This document shows positions 7,342 to 16,814 of a DNA stretch of 64,000 bases, piece after piece. The position numbers and the translations under genes were made by a program. Each line of letters opens with the position of its first letter. The stretch's first letter is position 1. The notes beneath the pieces are model-generated. The model worked only from the letters and a program-made list of their open reading frames with translations. It made no database searches and was not told the origin of the DNA. The DNA is taken from the NCBI RefSeq assembly GCF_000472425.1, contig NZ_AXAI01000011.1, positions 186,001 to 250,000 on the forward strand, given 5' to 3'. Source of the DNA: Bradyrhizobium sp. Tv2a-2. Lineage in GTDB: Bacteria; Pseudomonadota; Alphaproteobacteria; Rhizobiales; Xanthobacteraceae.

Positions 7342-10300
7342 ATGGCGCGAACAGCCACCGACAAATTCTGGTCGCTCGTCCGCGCGTGCGCGCGGAGCCT
7401 GCGCCGTGACGTGACGCTGGCCTGCGTCGGCCTGCTGCTCGTCGCGCTGCCGGCGGCGGCGCAATCCGACCCGGTCAAGGGCGAGGCGACCTTCTCCGCC
7501 GCCGACGGCTATGCGCGACTTGTTTTCAAGTTCGCCGAGGATGTCGGCACCGAGGTGACGACCGCCGGCTCGATCGTGGTGGTCCGCTTCGAACGGCCCG
7601 TGGATGTCCCCGTCGAGAAGCTGGTCGATGCGATGCCCGATTATGTCTCCATGGTCCGGCGCGATCCCGACGGCACCGCGATCCGGCTGTCGCTTGCGCG
7701 CAAGGTCACCCTCAACACCATGACGGCGGGCGAGCGGGTGTTCGTCGACTTCCTGCCCGACAGCTGGACCGGGGCGCCGCCGAGCCTGCCGCTCGACGTG
7801 GTGCGCGAGCTCGCCGAGCGGGCGCGGGTGGCCGAAAAGGCGCTGCGCCAGCAGCGCGCCGAGGCGCTCGCCAAGAAGCGCCCGCCGATCCGCGTGCGCG
7901 CACTGGTGCAGCCGACCTTCACCCGCTTTGTGTTCGAGATGCCCGACGGCGTTGGCGCCTCCTCGGTGCTGAACGACCAGAAGCTGACGCTGTTCTTCAC
8001 GACCCTGCTGAATTTCGATCTGGCCGACGCCAAGGTCGCGGCACCCCCGAACGTCGCCTCCATCAGCCAGAAAGTAGAGAACGACACGACCCAGGTCGAG
8101 ATCACGCTGATCGGCGATGTCGACGTGCACTCCTTCCGCGAGGACAAGAACTACAACATCGACGTCGCCTTCCAGCAGCAGGACAAGCCCAAGGCGCAAG
8201 TGCAATTGTCGCCGGCCGGCCTGCGTACGCCGCCGGAGCTGCAGGCGCCCGCGGCCGCGTCGCCCGCTGCTGCCGAAGCCAAGCCGCCGCATGCAGGCGA
8301 GGCGGCACCTGCAAAGACCGAGCCGGCCGCAAAGACCGAAACCAGGAGCGAGGCGGCTCCCTCAAAGCCCGAGATGGGAAGCGGGCAGGCCGCAGCGCCG
8401 CCGAAGATGGAGGCCAAAGCCGACATCAAGTCCGAGCCGGCGGCCAAGCTGCAAGCGGCCACGGAGGCGAAGCAACCGCCTGCGGCAGAGGTGGCCAAGG
8501 TATCGACGCCTGCCGCGGCACCGCCGCCGGCCGTCGCCGTTGCCGAGAAACAGGTCGAGAAAGCCCAAGCCAAGGAGGGGCCGCCGGCCGGCAAGGAGGC
8601 CGCCAGGACCGCGCCGGTGGTCGCAAAGAATGTGGCCGATCCCTCGGCCATGCCCGCGCCTCAAGCCGCGACGGCGGAGGTCGCGAACAAGCCGGCTGAC
8701 CCAGCGACGCAGGATAAAGCCCCGCCCGTCAAGCTCGAAGCCATCAGGGACTCCGAAGGCCTGCGCCTCACCTTCACCTTTGCCAAGGCCACGCCCGCGG
8801 CGTCGTTTCGGCGCGGCGACACGGTTTGGCTGGTGTTCGATTCCAAACAGACCATCGACGTCGAGCCGATCCGCGCCAAGGGCGGCGCCATTGTCGGCGA
8901 CGTCAGCCGGATGCTGACCGACAACGGGCAGGCGATCCGTATCCGCATCAACCGGCCGCAGATGCATACGCTCTCGAGCGACGAATTCGCCGCCGGCAGC
9001 CGCTGGACGCTGAGCTTCGCCGACAAGGTGCTGGCGCCGGCGCAGCCGTTGATGGTGTTGCGCAACATCACCGACCCCGCGCACGCCAATATTGCCGTGA
9101 GCTTCGCGGGCGGCGGCGAGCTGCACCGCATCACCGATCCCGATGCCGGCGACACCCTGCTTGTGGTGACCGGCTTGACGCCGGTCCGGGGGCTGATCAA
9201 GCGCCAGGACTTCGTCGATTTCACCATGCTCGACACCGCGCATGGCGTCGTGGTCCGTCCGAATTCGGACAGCGTCGCGGTCGAGGTGGCGCCCGACAAG
9301 GTGATCGTCGGCAAACCTGGGGGGCTGACGATCTCTTCCGTCGACGCCTCGTCGGAACGGGCGCCGACCGCGGTGCGACCGGTGTTCGACATCGACGAGT
9401 GGAACAAGAACCAGGCCGGCGATTTCATCGAACGGCGGGACGCGCTGATCGCCGCTGCCGGCGCCGCCGAGCCCGAGAACCGCGCGCAAGCGCGTCTTGC
9501 ACTGGCGCGCTTCTACGTGGCGCGTGGCCTTTATGCGGAGGCTGCCGGCGAGGCGGCTTACTCGCTCGCCGATCCCGCGCCCAAGACGGACGAACCCGTC
9601 GTCCGGATGGTCCATGCCATCGCCTCCATCCTGATCGGCCAGCCGGAGCGTGCGCTGAAGGATCTCGCAAGCCCCGCGGTCGGCAACAATTACGATTCGC
9701 AATTGTGGAAGGGACTCGCTTATGCACGGCAGGGCAAATGGGCTGACGCGCGCGAGAAGCTGAAAAATGTCGAGTTCGCAATCGCCTCGCTCCCGGTCGA
9801 GCTGCAGCGCCTGGTCACCATGGACTCCTTGCTCGCCTGCCTCGAAGTGCGCGACTTCGCAGGCGCTGCCAAGCGCCGCAGCGAGCTCGAAGTGGTCGGC
9901 GTGTCCGACGAGATGAAGCCGATGGCCTCGGTGCTGTACGGCCGGCTCGCCGAGGCTCTCGGCCAGGAGAAGGACGCGCTCGACGACTATCGCTTCGCGA
10001 TCGACTCAGCCGACCGCGAGGCCGCGGCCGAAGGCACGCTGCGCCAGGTCGCGCTGCTGCAGAAGCGCAACGAGATCAACCCGCCTGAGGTGCTGAAGCA
10101 GCTGGAGACGCTGGCCATCACCTGGCGCGGTGACGCAACCGAGGTCCGGACGCTGGTGATGCTCGCCAAGATCTACAGCGACAACGCCCGCTACGGCGAT
10201 TCGCTGGCGGCTGCGCGCATGGCGACCAGGCTCGAGCCGAACTCCGACCCCTCGCGCCAGGCGCAGGATGCGGCGCGGGCGCTGTTCTCCGACATCTTCC

Positions 10301-11157
10301 TCACCGCCAAGGGCGACGAGATGCCGCCGATCGACGCGCTGGGGCTGTTCTACGAGTTCCGCGAGCTGACCCCGATCGGCCGCCGTGGCGACGAGATGAT
10401 CCGCCGCCTTGCCGACCGGCTGGTCGCGGTCGATCTGTTGGACCAGGCCGCGGAGCTTCTGCAATACCAGGTCGACAAGCGCCTCGAAGGCGCGGCGCGC
10501 GCGCAGGTCGCGGCCAAGCTCGCCATGGTGTATCTGACCAACCGCAAACCGGACAAGGCGATCATGGCGCTCAATTCGACCCGCATCGCCGATCTCAACG
10601 GCGAATTGCGGGCGCAGCGCCTGTTGCTGGAGGCGCGGGCGCAGAGCGACATCGGCCGTCACGACCTCGCGGTCGATATCATCAGCAATATCGGCGGGCG
10701 TGAATCGATCCGCCTGCGCTCGGACATCTACTGGGCGGCGCGGCGCTGGCGCGAAGCGTCCGAGCAGATCGAGCTCTATTACGGCGACCGCTACAAGGAC
10801 TTCAAGCCGCTCAATCCGGTGGAGAAGGCGGACATCATCCGCGCCGTGGTCGGCTACGCGCTGGCCGAGGACGCCATTGGGTTGGCGCGCTTCCGCGAGA
10901 AATATTTGCCGCTGATGAGCGGGGAGCCCGACAAGATCGCGTTCGACACCGCAAGCAAGCCGGCCGCCTCCAACAGCGCCGAGTTCACCGAGATCGCCAA
11001 GATGGCGGCGAGCGTCGACACAATGGACGGCTTCCTCCGCGACATGAAGAGCCGCTTCCCCGACGCCACCGCCTGGACACCGCCCGGTCAGAAGGATCCG
11101 GCGGCGACCGGCTCGCTGCCGAAAATCGAGGGCGTGAAGCGGGTGAGCGCGAATTAG
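7342..11157 (+). CDS. Very large exported TPR protein of the flagellar operon
   Basis: This 1271-residue protein is not a recognised core flagellar component. It begins with a twin-basic N-terminus and signal peptide (LACVGLLLVALPAAAQ). Residues about 40-280 form beta-rich modules that read like AMIN-type repeats. A low-complexity Ala/Pro/Lys/Glu linker spans about 285-470. A second beta module follows (LRLTFTFAKATPAASFRRGD). The C-terminal half (about 690-1200) is helical repeats with TPR character, such as ARLALARFYVARGLYAEAAG. I chose the ATG at 7342 over an in-frame TTG six codons earlier. It lies 98 nt after the motE-like gene and probably ends that transcription unit. A periplasmic scaffold for the motor or peptidoglycan is the natural guess, unproven. 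Confidence 0.85.
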   Translation: MARTATDKFWSLVRACARSLRRDVTLACVGLLLVALPAAAQSDPVKGEATFSAADGYARLVFKFAEDVGTEVTTAGSIVVVRFERPVDVPVEKLVDAMPDYVSMVRRDPDGTAIRLSLARKVTLNTMTAGERVFVDFLPDSWTGAPPSLPLDVVRELAERARVAEKALRQQRAEALAKKRPPIRVRALVQPTFTRFVFEMPDGVGASSVLNDQKLTLFFTTLLNFDLADAKVAAPPNVASISQKVENDTTQVEITLIGDVDVHSFREDKNYNIDVAFQQQDKPKAQVQLSPAGLRTPPELQAPAAASPAAAEAKPPHAGEAAPAKTEPAAKTETRSEAAPSKPEMGSGQAAAPPKMEAKADIKSEPAAKLQAATEAKQPPAAEVAKVSTPAAAPPPAVAVAEKQVEKAQAKEGPPAGKEAARTAPVVAKNVADPSAMPAPQAATAEVANKPADPATQDKAPPVKLEAIRDSEGLRLTFTFAKATPAASFRRGDTVWLVFDSKQTIDVEPIRAKGGAIVGDVSRMLTDNGQAIRIRINRPQMHTLSSDEFAAGSRWTLSFADKVLAPAQPLMVLRNITDPAHANIAVSFAGGGELHRITDPDAGDTLLVVTGLTPVRGLIKRQDFVDFTMLDTAHGVVVRPNSDSVAVEVAPDKVIVGKPGGLTISSVDASSERAPTAVRPVFDIDEWNKNQAGDFIERRDALIAAAGAAEPENRAQARLALARFYVARGLYAEAAGEAAYSLADPAPKTDEPVVRMVHAIASILIGQPERALKDLASPAVGNNYDSQLWKGLAYARQGKWADAREKLKNVEFAIASLPVELQRLVTMDSLLACLEVRDFAGAAKRRSELEVVGVSDEMKPMASVLYGRLAEALGQEKDALDDYRFAIDSADREAAAEGTLRQVALLQKRNEINPPEVLKQLETLAITWRGDATEVRTLVMLAKIYSDNARYGDSLAAARMATRLEPNSDPSRQAQDAARALFSDIFLTAKGDEMPPIDALGLFYEFRELTPIGRRGDEMIRRLADRLVAVDLLDQAAELLQYQVDKRLEGAARAQVAAKLAMVYLTNRKPDKAIMALNSTRIADLNGELRAQRLLLEARAQSDIGRHDLAVDIISNIGGRESIRLRSDIYWAARRWREASEQIELYYGDRYKDFKPLNPVEKADIIRAVVGYALAEDAIGLARFREKYLPLMSGEPDKIAFDTASKPAASNSAEFTEIAKMAASVDTMDGFLRDMKSRFPDATAWTPPGQKDPAATGSLPKIEGVKRVSAN

Positions 11158-11173
11158 CGAGACGTGAGCTGCG

Positions 11174-14100
11174 TCAGGCGAGCTGGTCGAGCTGCGCCTT
11201 GGCGTCCCTCAGAACCGGCATGTCGAAGCCTTCGGTGAACTGACCATACACCGACACGAAGAGGTCGCGAGCTGCCCTGCACTTGCCTTGGTCGCGCCAT
11301 AGGCGGGCGAGGCTGGTCGCAGCGCGCAGCCGAAACGTCTTCGCGCTCTGGCGCTCCGCCACAGCGAGTGCTCGATGATAATTCTGCTCCGCAGCCGCCT
11401 GATCGCCTCGCGCATTCATCATGTCGCCTCGCAGCCGATGCAGCTCGGCCTCACCGGACCGCTCCTGGGTCGTCTCGATGAGCTGCGCAGCCTCGGCGAG
11501 GCAATTCTGCCCCTCCTGCAGATTCCCGACCCTGGCATGAGCCTCGGCGAGAAAGCATAGCGCGCGCGGCGTGTGCACGACAGCTCCGGCACCACGAAGC
11601 ACCGAGAGCCCCCTCGCGAGCAACGCGAGGCCGTCCTGCGCCTGTCCAAGTGCTGTCAATGAGCGACCATGTTGGAGGAGTCCGAGGCCCAACCAGAGCG
11701 GAAAACCGTGCTCGTTCGAGAGAGACACCAGTTCTTCCGCGTGCCGCCCTGCGTCATGCGGCAAGCCGGCGGCCGCCTCCACCGCACACACCTTGCTCAA
11801 GACAAAGGCCACAGTGAACGGATGGTCGAGCGAACGGGCTTCCGACAATGCCTCGTCTGCGTGCGTGCGGCCCTGATCGATGTGGCCTAGAAGCGCCAAC
11901 GTCACCGCCAAGTGACCCTGGCTCGCCGCGCGCGGATCGGCCACCGCTATGGCGGCGCAAATCGCACGAGCGGCCGGATCTCTCAAGCCATCACATAGCT
12001 CGAGAAGGTCGCGCGCCGTCGCAAACTCCCCGCGATAGTGGCAACTGGCGCCGTGGATATAGTGACCCAGCAGCAGAGTGGCTTGATCTTTTCTTGTCTC
12101 GCCCAATTTCTCCATCTGCTCGGCAAGCGACACCGCCAGCTCGTGCTCGGCACGAACCGAATGGAAGCCCCATTGGGAATAGAGCAGCGGAGCGAGACGA
12201 TCCGGTCGATCGAACCTCTCGGCGAGCGCCCGCGCCCTGACAAGGGTATCGGCCACCGCCGGCGCCGAATATCCCCTGGCTGCCATCAGGGCCCGCCCCA
12301 GGGCAATCTGCAGGTCGAGCTCATGCTGCACAGGCCGCGACTCCTCGGGCATGTTCGCCAGCAGTTCGAGACCCTTCTGCAACTGCGCTACCGCTTCCGT
12401 CATCGCCGACCGCGCGACCGCCTGCTGGCCGGCCTTGAGTCGGTAGTCGATCGCCTTCTCGTTGAAACCGGCCTCGGCACAATGATGAGCCATGAGTTGG
12501 GGCTGAGCAGCCACGATTTCAGGGAACTGGCTCTCAAGCGTCGTCGCAACGCGCGCATGGATCTGTTGGCGTCGACCGCGCAGCATGGTGCTGTACGCTG
12601 CGTCCTGTACCAGCGCGTGCTTGAAGGTGTACTCCGCATCAGGCGGGGTGCCCCGCTGGAAGACCAGTTCAGCGCTTACGAGCTGCGCCAGGGCCCCGTC
12701 CACCTGTTGCTGCGGCATGGCGGCGACCGCGCTGATCAGCTCATGCGAGAACGACCGCCCAAGGGCAGCTCCGATCTGCGCCATCTCGCGCACGGGCGCC
12801 AGGCGATCGAGCCGTGCGAGGAGCGAGGCATGGAGCGAGGTAGGGATGGCAAGCCGAGGCACGGGCCCCCTCGCATCAAAGCGGTCGCCAGCGTCGGCCA
12901 GCATGCCGCTCTCGATCACCGCTTTGGTCAATTCCTCGATGAACAGCGGTATGCCATCGGTCCGATCGATGATTCCTTCGGCGATCTCCTGCGGCAACGC
13001 CTTGCCGCCGGTCACCCGCATGATCATCTCGGCGCGCTGTCGATGGGGCAGCCGACTGAGACTGATCAATGTCACGTGCGAGCGCCCGATCCAGGTTGGC
13101 GTGAACTCTGGCCGGAAAGTGATGATCAGCAAGACCCCGAGGGTCGCAACGCGGTCGACGATGCGGTCCAACAGGTCGAGCGAGGTGGGGTCGATCCAGT
13201 GCACATCCTCGAACACCATCAGCACGGGCCGGCGCGCCGCCAGTCCCTCGAGCTGGGCCAGGAGGACCTGAAGCGTCTTCTCCTTGCGTTTCTGCGGTGT
13301 GAGGCTGAGAGGTGAATAGCCATTGCCGATCGGCACGGACAGCAGGTCCGCGATCAGAGGAACGGCCTCGGTGAGGTCAGCGTTTGCCTCAGCGAGCAAC
13401 GCCTCGAGCTTGTTCAATCGTTGCCGGTCCGTATCGTCGCGCCGGAATCCCGCTGCCCGCTCGAGCTGAGAAATGGTCGGGAAAAGTGCGCTGTCCTGGT
13501 GATGCGGCGAGCAGAAGCGGCGCAAGCGGATGTGTGGATCATCGCTCAGCCGCTCCAGTGCGGTCTCGGCTAGGCGCGATTTGCCGATGCCGGGCTCACC
13601 CGATATCAGCACGACCAAGCCATGGCCGCGCTTTATCTGCTGCCAGCGGCGCATCAGCAGCTCGATCTCCTCATCACGGCCGAGCAGTGGCGTTCTGGCT
13701 ACGCGCAAGGCCTCGAAGCGGCTATCGACTGCGTTCGCACCGATGACTCGCCAGACCGGCACCGGGTCGCTGAAGCCCGTGATGGACACGCTCCCGAGAG
13801 CGAGATACTCGAAGAGTCCACCGACGAGGCGGCGGGTGCTGCCATCGATGACCACCGTATCCGGCTCGGCCAGCGCCTGCAGCCGCGAGGCCAGATTGGG
13901 GGTCTCACCGACCACCCCATGTTCCTGCGATGCGCCATCCCCGATGAGATCGCCGACGATCACCAAGCCGGTGGCAATGCCAACTCGCACTCGTAGTCTT
14001 GCCTCCGGGCCGACATCGAGTCCTTCCACGGCCGCAACCAATGTCAGCCCGGCGCATACCGCACGCTCGGCATCATCTTCATCGGCCCGTGGATAGCCGA

Positions 14101-14500
14101 AATATGCGAGCACGCCGTCGCCCATGTATCTGGCAACGAACCCGCCAGATTTCTCGATTTGCTCGGCACAGCAGCGGTGGTACTTGCCAATGATTTCCCG
14201 CAAGTCCTCAGCATCGAGCCGTGTCGAGAGCGCCGTCGAGCCCACGAGATCGGCGAACATGACAGTGAGTTGACGTCTCTCGGCCGCGGTCCAAGGCGTA
14301 CGCAGGGGTCTCGCTCCGGCCTCATCGAGTTCGGCGATCGCCCGCAACATCTTCTTGCGATGGCCGAGCGAGACGCCGATTTTTTCGAGATCGTAGTCGG
14401 TCAGATCGCGCAGAACGCTTGGATCAATATCGTTATCGGCAAAGCGCTGCGCGTATTGCCCCAGGCCAAGGGTGTTGAGCCAGTCCGCAATCTGCTGCAT
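11174..14500 (-). CDS. SAM / class III adenylate cyclase / AAA ATPase / TPR signalling protein
   Basis: This 1108-residue multidomain protein starts with a SAM domain (1-60: ADWLNTLGLGQYAQRFADND). A class III nucleotide cyclase domain follows (about 75-255). Metal-binding aspartates are visible at D84 in MFADLVGSTA and D128 in ARYMGDGVLAYFGYPRADED. Next come an AAA/NACHT-like ATPase with Walker A GEPGIGKS at 301-308 and Walker B LMVFEDVHWIDP, and then a TPR-rich C-terminal half. This is the architecture of rhizobial CyaG/ATPase-type cyclases. The upstream in-frame extension to 14674 is ignored because MQQIADWLN begins the SAM domain. It converges with the TPR gene and is not flagellar by family. 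Confidence 0.92.
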   Translation of the reverse strand: MQQIADWLNTLGLGQYAQRFADNDIDPSVLRDLTDYDLEKIGVSLGHRKKMLRAIAELDEAGARPLRTPWTAAERRQLTVMFADLVGSTALSTRLDAEDLREIIGKYHRCCAEQIEKSGGFVARYMGDGVLAYFGYPRADEDDAERAVCAGLTLVAAVEGLDVGPEARLRVRVGIATGLVIVGDLIGDGASQEHGVVGETPNLASRLQALAEPDTVVIDGSTRRLVGGLFEYLALGSVSITGFSDPVPVWRVIGANAVDSRFEALRVARTPLLGRDEEIELLMRRWQQIKRGHGLVVLISGEPGIGKSRLAETALERLSDDPHIRLRRFCSPHHQDSALFPTISQLERAAGFRRDDTDRQRLNKLEALLAEANADLTEAVPLIADLLSVPIGNGYSPLSLTPQKRKEKTLQVLLAQLEGLAARRPVLMVFEDVHWIDPTSLDLLDRIVDRVATLGVLLIITFRPEFTPTWIGRSHVTLISLSRLPHRQRAEMIMRVTGGKALPQEIAEGIIDRTDGIPLFIEELTKAVIESGMLADAGDRFDARGPVPRLAIPTSLHASLLARLDRLAPVREMAQIGAALGRSFSHELISAVAAMPQQQVDGALAQLVSAELVFQRGTPPDAEYTFKHALVQDAAYSTMLRGRRQQIHARVATTLESQFPEIVAAQPQLMAHHCAEAGFNEKAIDYRLKAGQQAVARSAMTEAVAQLQKGLELLANMPEESRPVQHELDLQIALGRALMAARGYSAPAVADTLVRARALAERFDRPDRLAPLLYSQWGFHSVRAEHELAVSLAEQMEKLGETRKDQATLLLGHYIHGASCHYRGEFATARDLLELCDGLRDPAARAICAAIAVADPRAASQGHLAVTLALLGHIDQGRTHADEALSEARSLDHPFTVAFVLSKVCAVEAAAGLPHDAGRHAEELVSLSNEHGFPLWLGLGLLQHGRSLTALGQAQDGLALLARGLSVLRGAGAVVHTPRALCFLAEAHARVGNLQEGQNCLAEAAQLIETTQERSGEAELHRLRGDMMNARGDQAAAEQNYHRALAVAERQSAKTFRLRAATSLARLWRDQGKCRAARDLFVSVYGQFTEGFDMPVLRDAKAQLDQLA

Positions 14501-14703
14501 TGGCTCCCTCGACTGTCTGATTGACGGTCGGCCGAATTCTGGACTCGGACGAAGCAACGTTATCCGGATCTTTTCAGCATAGCATGCTTTGGTTCGCGGC
14601 ATTCGGCCGCGGCCGGCCCTCGATCTTAACCAAAATGGTGCAACAGTACAGGCGCCGGCTACCAACCCGCGCAAGGCACGATGAGAACAACTCGATTGCT
14701 ACC

Positions 14704-15897
14704 CTACCGGTTTGGGAGCGTTGCGGTAACGGGCCCGGTCGGCCGCGTCCAGCTTGGCTGTCGCCCGGTTTTGGCTCTGATCGAGTTCAGCAGCATCGCG
14801 GCGAGGATCATCAACAGGATTCCACCAAGACTGAGTGCAGTCTGCATCGCAAGCCCATCCGAGATGTCGAGCAGCGCTACTTGGCTGGCGAGCGCCAGCA
14901 GAACGCCGAGGCAATAAATTGGCAGCGAGTTCTCGCCACAGCGCATCGCGCCGCGCATGACTGGCGTCATCAGCCCTCGCCAATTGGGAGGCAAAAAACA
15001 TATGGCTAAGATCGCAAGAGCAAAGAAATGCAGCAGTCGCAGCGGACCGAGATTCGATTTGTCCAACGGGAAAAGCAGGTGAGCCAGAGCCTGCGGGACC
15101 AGCGGTTCCAGCAGCTTGATGCGCCAACTCAGCGTGACGACCAGGCTGAAGACCAGATAGAGCACGGCAAGTAACAGCGCGGTACGCGAGGTCACCCACG
15201 GCCGGAATCTCTTGCCCTCGATTACCCACCAGGCGCCCAGCACAGTCAGAAGCTGCCAGGCCAGTGGATTGAAAAACCAGACATTGTTCGGCCAAGCCGG
15301 GACGGTCCAGCCAAAGACGTTCACGAGTGCATAAAGCAACAGCGAGGCACCAAGCGTCACGTTCGGCACGCGCAGCAGCAGCCATAGCAGCGGCGCGAAC
15401 AAAACATGATAGATCACGAAAATCGGCAAGATATCGGTGTTGACGGGGCGGTATTGCAGGACCGCCGCGCGCGCGAGCGCCGCGCCCGGATCTTCCAGCA
15501 GAATGCGCGTATTGCTCTCATCGGCAAGATAGTCGCCGCCTGCGAGGTAAACCATGATGGTACAGGCGAGCGTGAGCACCAGAAATGCGGCATAAATGTC
15601 CCAGCCTCGCCATAGCGAGCGCCTGATCACGCTGCTCCAGCCCTCGCAGCGACGTGCCCTACCGTAGGCTAGCGCGCAGGTCACACCCGAGATGAACATG
15701 AACACTTCCGCGGCATCGCTGAAACCGTAGTTTCGCAGCGTCAGCCAGCTTCCGATGTTGTTGGGGATATGGTCGAGGAAGATCCACCATAGCGCGATGC
15801 CACGGCAGGCATCGATACGCAGGTCGCGGTCTGATCCGTTGAGCTGCGGTAGCTGCTCGCGGACCAGTGGCTTCGGGGGGGTAATTCGATCATGCAT
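14704..15897 (-). CDS. opgC: OpgC-type membrane acyltransferase / glucan modification protein
   Basis: OpgC proteins are polytopic membrane enzymes that add succinyl groups to osmoregulated periplasmic glucans. The 397-residue product has the family N-terminus DLRIDACRGIALWWIFLDHI and GFSDAAEVFMFISGVTCALA, with about ten predicted membrane helices throughout. It lies on the same strand upstream of the cyclase gene, with about 200 bp between them that contain no gene. No opgG or opgH is nearby, so the substrate is inferred from the family. Related acyltransferase-3 proteins modify other polysaccharides. Confidence 0.85.
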   Translation of the reverse strand: MHDRITPPKPLVREQLPQLNGSDRDLRIDACRGIALWWIFLDHIPNNIGSWLTLRNYGFSDAAEVFMFISGVTCALAYGRARRCEGWSSVIRRSLWRGWDIYAAFLVLTLACTIMVYLAGGDYLADESNTRILLEDPGAALARAAVLQYRPVNTDILPIFVIYHVLFAPLLWLLLRVPNVTLGASLLLYALVNVFGWTVPAWPNNVWFFNPLAWQLLTVLGAWWVIEGKRFRPWVTSRTALLLAVLYLVFSLVVTLSWRIKLLEPLVPQALAHLLFPLDKSNLGPLRLLHFFALAILAICFLPPNWRGLMTPVMRGAMRCGENSLPIYCLGVLLALASQVALLDISDGLAMQTALSLGGILLMILAAMLLNSIRAKTGRQPSWTRPTGPVTATLPNR

Positions 15898-16045
15898 CTG
15901 GTTGCCTGTCGCGCGTGCGAGCGCGCCCTCGGTCGGATACTGGTCGGTGAGAAATTGGTTCGGAGCACCTCTTGTATTTCAAGTTGCCCACGATGCTCCG
16001 GGAGTGTGCTGGGTCGCGGATCGCCGATGCTGTCACGAGGCCCGG

Positions 16046-16246
16046 CTACCGAATGGCTGGGGCTGCTTCCGTCACGGTGCCTTCGCGCAAACTGCCATCC
16101 CAATCACGGGGTACGGCAGGATTGCCGGCATCCCAATTCGTTTCCAAAATTTCATCGCTAGCAACCGAGAGCCGAAGCTGTTTCCGCATTTCGGCGAGGC
16201 GGGCACGGCAATATTCGCGGTAAAGCAGGTCGAAAATGGTGGACAT
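16046..16246 (-). CDS. Small hypothetical protein (66 aa)
   Basis: A 66-residue ORF whose ATG at 16246 is preceded by GCGAGGG about 8 nt upstream, a good ribosome site. The N-terminal half is a basic amphipathic helix (MSTIFDLLYREYCRARLAEM). The C-terminal half is polar and disordered. I do not recognise a family. It could be transcribed together with the opgC-like gene downstream (148-nt gap). Codon bias looks coding, and no better ORF competes on the other strand. Confidence 0.55.
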   Translation of the reverse strand: MSTIFDLLYREYCRARLAEMRKQLRLSVASDEILETNWDAGNPAVPRDWDGSLREGTVTEAAPAIR

Positions 16247-16814
16247 GATCGAACCCTCGCTTGAAATCACCCCTCAGCGTCTCATGTGATCGTTTTCTGC
16301 AATTTCGTCCGCGGCCGAAAATGAAAAGTGCCGGGGCAGTTTGCTTTGACCAAATTTATCTGACCAAATCTGATTGCTGTCTTGAACTCAAAGTACCGAA
16401 CGGCGTCGGTTCGAAGGATCGGACATCGAAGCGCTGCAAATCAATCACGCCGCGCATAGTTGAGTGAAAACGACTTTAAATTATGTAGTAAGGCTGTACC
16501 TGCACTCGCGGCCACAGCGCTAAAACCGATGCATGTCAGCAACTAAAAATAGATTGATCATGGCTATCTCCTCTTTAGCGAGATATTTGCGCCATGACGT
16601 AACGAATTTCCCCTGATTTTCTCGCCGGCACGTGAGCCAATTCACATGTCTCATCGATAATCACGAGTGAGACTAGCAGGCGGACGGTATAGTTTCTTGG
16701 ACTACTGCGCACCGCATAACGGAAGGTCCGTGCGCAAATTGCAAACGACAGATATCGGCGGTAGCCGTTCGGAGATTTTATCCGATTGCTTTAGGAAAGG
16801 CTGGGAGATTCCGC
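16247..16814. promoter_or_regulatory. AT-richer intergenic region upstream of AraC gene
   Basis: About 570 bp without a convincing gene, and visibly more AT-rich than its surroundings (16440-16660). It contains a direct repeat of TGACCAAAT at 16347-16355 and 16361-16369, with starts 14 bp apart. That could be an operator for the downstream AraC-type regulator or for the divergent small gene. No promoter can be placed with confidence. Confidence 0.4.

Noticed and set aside
12038..13315. Plus-strand frame of 425 codons inside the cyclase/ATPase gene
   Set aside because: Shadow frame. The minus-strand protein has recognised motifs in order (D84, D128, Walker A/B).
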